A DNA stretch of 64,000 nucleotides from Paenibacillus turicensis (GTDB lineage: Bacteria; Bacillota; Bacilli; Paenibacillales; Paenibacillaceae). This document shows positions 60,363-64,000 of this stretch, piece after piece; within the stretch, counting starts at the first letter, position 1; every line of letters begins with the position of its first letter. A model generated the notes under the pieces. That model saw only the letters and a program-made list of their open reading frames with translations. It searched no databases and was not told where the DNA came from. The stretch spans positions 1-64,000 of the forward strand of contig NZ_JAGGKG010000009.1 in assembly GCF_017873435.1 (NCBI RefSeq). Reading direction: 5' to 3'. The translations under genes and the position numbers were made by a program.

Positions 60363-61853
60363 ATGAAAATTTCTGAAGTAGAACTACCACAAGGTAAGTA
60401 TAATGACGATAGCTTGGCACTTCATACCGATCGTTATCAAATTAATATGGCTGAGGGTTATTTTAGAGACGGGATTCATGAGCGCAAGGCGATCTTTGAG
60501 GTGTATTTTCGTAAATTGCCGTTTCAAAATGGATATGCGATATTTGCAGGCTTAGAGCGAGTGATTCGTTATTTGCATGATTTTAAATTTACCGAGAGTG
60601 ATATTGCTTATTTAAAAGAAGAAGGCTATCAACAAGATTATTTGGATTATTTGAAGCAACTTACTTTTACAGGCAATGTGTACAGCTTACGTGAAGGTGA
60701 GCTTGTGTTCGCAAATGTCCCTATTTTACGCGTGGAAGCTCCGCTAGCTGAGGCGCAATTAATCGAAACTGCCGTTTTAAATATTATCAATTATCAGACG
60801 TTGATCGCTACCAAAGCAGCACGAATTAAGCAAGTAATTGGTGACGGTGTGAGTATGGAGTTTGGTACGAGACGTGCGCAGGAAATGGACGCGGCAATTT
60901 GGGGAACACGCGCAGCATTTATCGGGGGCTTTGATGCAACCTCAAATGTAAGAGCAGGGAAGTTATTTGACATTCCAGTGTCTGGGACTCATGCGCATTC
61001 CTTTGTGCAGGCTTATCAGGATGAATATTTGGCATTCAGCAAATACGCTGAGTACCATCAGGATTGTGTATTCCTCGTGGATACGTATGATACGCTAAAA
61101 TCAGGGGTACCTAATGCCATTAAAGTGGCACAACAATTTGGCGACAAAATTAACTTCCGTGGTATTCGTCTAGACAGTGGTGACCTTGCGTATTTATCTA
61201 AGGAAGCACGTAAAATGCTAGATGCTGCAGGATTTAATAATGCAAAAATTTATGCTTCTAATGATTTAGATGAATATACAATTATGAACCTTAAGGCGCA
61301 AGGCGCTAAAATCGATGTATGGGGCGTAGGGACGAAGCTAATTACTGCCTATGATCAACCTGCACTCGGTGCGGTGTATAAGCTCATCTCGATTGAAAAT
61401 GAATATGAAACAATGGTAGATACAATAAAAATTAGTGCAAATCCAGAAAAAATATCGACACCAGGTATTAAAAAGGTATATCGTATTATTAACCGAAATA
61501 ATGGTAAGTCTGAAGGCGACTATATAGCACTTGCTAATGAAAACCCACAAGTAGAACAAAAGCTGAAAATGTTCCATCCTGTGCATACGTATATCGCGAA
61601 ATTTGTGACTGATTTTGAGGCCGTGGAGCTACAGATTCCTGTATTTTTGGAAGGGAAGCTTGTATATAAACTGCCTGAGCTAACAGAAATTCAAAGCTTT
61701 GCACGTGGAAACCTAGACGTATTATGGGATGAGTATAAACGGATGCTGAATCCTGCTGAGTATCCTGTTAACCTTAGCCAGCAATGCTGGAATAACAAGA
61801 TGAAGCTAATTGAAGCTGTACGTGAAAAGGTAAATGCAAGCTTGCAAGCATAG
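60363..61853 (+). CDS. pncB: nicotinate phosphoribosyltransferase
   Basis: 496 residues, full length. Forms nicotinate mononucleotide from nicotinate and PRPP. Motifs: LHTDRYQINMAEGYF, EFGTRRAQEMDAAIWGTRAA, SGTHAHSFVQAY with the active-site His, FRGIRLDSGDLAYL. ATG behind AGAAGGAG, 18 bp after pncA. Confidence 0.96.
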   Translation: MKISEVELPQGKYNDDSLALHTDRYQINMAEGYFRDGIHERKAIFEVYFRKLPFQNGYAIFAGLERVIRYLHDFKFTESDIAYLKEEGYQQDYLDYLKQLTFTGNVYSLREGELVFANVPILRVEAPLAEAQLIETAVLNIINYQTLIATKAARIKQVIGDGVSMEFGTRRAQEMDAAIWGTRAAFIGGFDATSNVRAGKLFDIPVSGTHAHSFVQAYQDEYLAFSKYAEYHQDCVFLVDTYDTLKSGVPNAIKVAQQFGDKINFRGIRLDSGDLAYLSKEARKMLDAAGFNNAKIYASNDLDEYTIMNLKAQGAKIDVWGVGTKLITAYDQPALGAVYKLISIENEYETMVDTIKISANPEKISTPGIKKVYRIINRNNGKSEGDYIALANENPQVEQKLKMFHPVHTYIAKFVTDFEAVELQIPVFLEGKLVYKLPELTEIQSFARGNLDVLWDEYKRMLNPAEYPVNLSQQCWNNKMKLIEAVREKVNASLQA

Positions 61854-61870
61854 GAGAGGTGTAAGTAACA

Positions 61871-62488
61871 ATGGGCAAAATCGGTATCTACGGTTCATCC
61901 TTTGATCCAATTACGAACGTTCATTTATGGACAGCGAGTACAATCGCACATCGTTGTAAGCTTGATCAAGTTATTTTTTTACCCTGCTCTAGTAAACGAA
62001 CAGACAAAATGTTAACGATCTCAGATGAGCATCGCTGGAAAATGATTGAGCTAGCCATCCATGGGAATGATAAGTTTGTGGCGGATCGCTATGAAATGGA
62101 TCAACCTGCATGGGAAATTGCTACGTATTTGACGTTAGAGCATTTCAAACATGAATATCCTAATGATGAAATTTATTTTATTATGGGTGCGGATTTGCTG
62201 CTGGATATCGGCGAAGGCAAATGGAAAAAGTCCGAAGAGCTGATTCAAGAAAATAAGTTTATTGTAATGGCAAGGGATGGCATTAATATGTTAGCTGCGA
62301 TTAGTAAATCTCCGATTTTACGAAATGCAGATGATGGGCATACGTTCCATCTAATCGATAAAGGGTTAGCAATGGAGATTAGTTCAACCTATATCCGAGA
62401 GGAATTCCGACGTGGGGGTGAACCTAGATATTTAATGCCTGAGTCATGTTACCAATATATCATTCAGCACCAGCTTTATTTAGCTTAA
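61871..62488 (+). CDS. nadD: nicotinate-nucleotide adenylyltransferase
   Basis: 205 residues. Nucleotidyltransferase fold: [20 protein letters not shown] (the common GGTFDPIHxGH motif with the second His replaced by W at this position), [11 protein letters not shown], and [14 protein letters not shown]. Makes deamido-NAD from nicotinate mononucleotide and ATP. ATG behind AGGAGAGG. Confidence 0.93.
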   Translation: MGKIGIYGSSFDPITNVHLWTASTIAHRCKLDQVIFLPCSSKRTDKMLTISDEHRWKMIELAIHGNDKFVADRYEMDQPAWEIATYLTLEHFKHEYPNDEIYFIMGADLLLDIGEGKWKKSEELIQENKFIVMARDGINMLAAISKSPILRNADDGHTFHLIDKGLAMEISSTYIREEFRRGGEPRYLMPESCYQYIIQHQLYLA

Positions 62489-62514
62489 AAATATATATAA
62501 AGGATGGATGGAGC

Positions 62515-63336
62515 ATGAGCCTACAAGATGAAATTATTCGTAGTTTAAATGTAAAGCCAGTCATCGATGTTGAGTCTGAGCTTAAAGCACGTATTACTTT
62601 TTTGCAGGAATATGTAAAGTCTGCAGGTGCAAAGGGATTAGTGTTAGGCATTAGTGGTGGGCAGGATTCTACGTTAGCAGGCAGATTGTCGCAGCTTGCC
62701 GTTGAAGGCCTGCGGGCTGAAGGTTATGAAGCAACCTTCTATGCCGTACGCTTGCCGCATGGTACGCAACATGATGAGGATGATGCACAAGCTGCATTAG
62801 CTTTTATTAAGCCAGATGAATCTTTGGTGTTTAATATTGGAGCAAGTGTGACTGCATTTACTGGTACTTATAATGACAGTAACGCTGAGCCATTATCTGA
62901 TTATCATAAAGGAAATGTAAAAGCGAGAATGCGGATGATTGCGCAATATGCGATTGCAGGAGAACGTGGAAGCTTAGTGGTAGGTACAGATCATGCTGCT
63001 GAAGCAATTACAGGTTTTTTCACTAAATATGGTGATGGCGGAGCTGATGTTCTGCCACTGACCGGACTAACAAAAGGGCAAGGTCGAGCGCTGTTAAAGG
63101 CTTTAGGTGCGGAGGAACATTTATACTTGAAAGTACCTACTGCTGATTTACTTGATAATAAGCCACAACAAGCGGATGAAACAGAGCTTGGGTTATCTTA
63201 TGAAATTTTGGATCAATATTTAACAGGGCAACCGGTTGCAGAAGAGGCAAAAGCCAACATTGAACGTCGTTACCTTGTGACAACTCATAAACGTGAGCTT
63301 CCGGCAACACCATTTGATGCTTGGTGGAAAAAATAA
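62515..63336 (+). CDS. nadE: NH3-dependent NAD synthetase
   Basis: 273 residues from ATG 62515 (behind GGATGGAG). P-loop-like ATP pyrophosphatase motif [47 protein letters not shown]. No glutaminase domain, so it uses ammonia. Completes the route to NAD and the operon; a terminator follows. Confidence 0.96.
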   Translation: MSLQDEIIRSLNVKPVIDVESELKARITFLQEYVKSAGAKGLVLGISGGQDSTLAGRLSQLAVEGLRAEGYEATFYAVRLPHGTQHDEDDAQAALAFIKPDESLVFNIGASVTAFTGTYNDSNAEPLSDYHKGNVKARMRMIAQYAIAGERGSLVVGTDHAAEAITGFFTKYGDGGADVLPLTGLTKGQGRALLKALGAEEHLYLKVPTADLLDNKPQQADETELGLSYEILDQYLTGQPVAEEAKANIERRYLVTTHKRELPATPFDAWWKK

Positions 63337-63360
63337 AGCAAGTTTATTAGATCAAAAATT

Positions 63361-63402
63361 AGGGTTGTGGCAGTAAGAGGCTACAGCCCTATTTGTTTTT
63401 TT
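63361..63402 (+). terminator. terminator of NAD salvage operon
   Basis: AGGGTTGTGGC pairs with GCTACAGCCCT (two G-T pairs), 8-nt loop, then a T-rich tail ending in seven T. Confidence 0.88.
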
Positions 63403-63531
63403 AGCAAAAGCAAGCTACGATTTATAGTGTAGATATACTTATCAGACCAAGGTTTTTACTGATATATCGTGTTTGAGCTTTTTTAACTTAAATATTGTTC
63501 GTTACATAACTACATTACAAGGGGAGAGCTA

Positions 63532-64000
63532 ATGCATCCAAAAATACAATCCTATATCGCTAGCATTGAAGATTTGTTTGGTTTAGATAAATACCGTTTT
63601 GACTCCTATACTCTTCACAGAGAGATAACCATCAAACAGGAAACAAGTTATTTACTTAACCTTATTTGGTTTCCACGTTCTCGTTCGGTAGGAGATATTA
63701 ATATAGAAGAAGGGAATCCACCAGGAACTTGTGTTGTAGAGGTGGACTTCCATACTGGAGCACTGAAGTCTACTATTTTTGTCGGTGGAGTTTCCTTTGC
63801 ACAAGGTCCTTACATTGATGTTGAAGCTTTGAGCAGAAATGATGTGCAATACATGGTTCAGTTTATGAATGAAATAGGTAAGCTGTATAAAATTAAACAT
63901 TTATCCACAGATTCTGTTGTTCTACAGGCCTGTATTAACGAAATTAATATTTTAGGAGTATCGGTTCAGATTAAATGGGACCAAAGCTGTAAATTAGTCA
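63532..64000 (+). CDS. hypothetical protein, partial (cut by right edge)
   Basis: ATG behind GGGGAGAG; open for 156 codons to the end of the window. Mixed alpha/beta, soluble (KIQSYIASIEDLFGLDKYRF, TSYLLNLIWFPRSRSVGDIN, VVEVDFHTGALKSTIFVGGV). No family recognised. Confidence 0.75.
   Translation, partial: MHPKIQSYIASIEDLFGLDKYRFDSYTLHREITIKQETSYLLNLIWFPRSRSVGDINIEEGNPPGTCVVEVDFHTGALKSTIFVGGVSFAQGPYIDVEALSRNDVQYMVQFMNEIGKLYKIKHLSTDSVVLQACINEINILGVSVQIKWDQSCKLV

Noticed and set aside
63652-63900. 82-residue minus-strand frame at the right edge
   Set aside because: Antisense to a plus-strand gene that has a good ribosome-binding site and stays open to the edge.

Overview
The window comes from a spore-forming Bacillota of moderate-to-low G+C, most like Paenibacillaceae (Brevibacillus or Paenibacillus type). 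The pointers are an SspI spore protein, YwmB, a LiaFSR cell-envelope stress system, HxlAB, strong Shine-Dalgarno sequences, and frequent TTG/GTG starts. The species is not proven by sequence reading alone.

Layout. (1) 1-1617: the 3' end of a 23S rRNA followed directly, with no room for a 5S gene, by a cluster of 15 tRNA genes. (2) 1624-17886: a ~16.2 kb integrated phage-like element inserted in a tRNA-Leu(TAA) gene. It is flanked by a 48-bp direct repeat. The left copy is a 5' tRNA fragment; the right copy belongs to the complete tRNA-Leu. The element carries an integrase, a repressor with back-to-back promoters, a winged-helix protein with nearby iterons, a sigma-like protein, many small unknown genes, and a partial tail module (chaperone-like protein, tape measure, gp10-like, tail-tip). 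It has no recognisable capsid, portal, large terminase, major tail or lysis gene. A tRNA-Leu(CAA) follows. (3) 18281-29855: a 5'-truncated bioB, a LysE-type exporter, an MFS transporter, an unusual peptide/nickel-type ABC transporter (apparently circularly permuted binding protein, permeases with long N-terminal extensions, fused ATPase), and a KhtT-YitT pair. (4) 30183-41540: an extended lia operon (liaI, liaH/pspA, pspC, second liaH/pspA, liaF, liaS, liaR), then ywmB, zwf, prfC, sspI, a Ktr-type K+ channel regulator and a SpoU rRNA methyltransferase. (5) 41778-45757: an AT-rich cassette, probably an undescribed RiPP cluster: a 50-residue putative precursor peptide, a stand-alone YcaO enzyme and a three-gene ABC-2 exporter. 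(6) 45859-49180: a Cys-cluster/pentapeptide-repeat protein, a TPR protein, the ribulose monophosphate genes hxlA-hxlB, and a frameshifted hxlR. (7) 49181-56877: a type I toxin-antitoxin locus (26-residue holin-like toxin), small membrane proteins, an SMI1/KNR4 protein, a gene remnant, a RhuM-family protein, an epimerase, a SagB-type nitroreductase. (8) 57020-63336: a LysR regulator, a hydrolase, then a complete NAD salvage operon: NUDIX/winged-helix regulator (NrtR-like), nicotinamidase, pncB, nadD, nadE, with a consensus promoter and an adjacent palindromic operator. A partial unknown gene runs off the right edge.

Best candidates for new biology are the minimal YcaO RiPP cassette with an attenuator-like hairpin after the precursor gene, the tail-only integrative element that carries its own promoter facing the tRNA-Leu gene it split, and the permuted substrate-binding protein.
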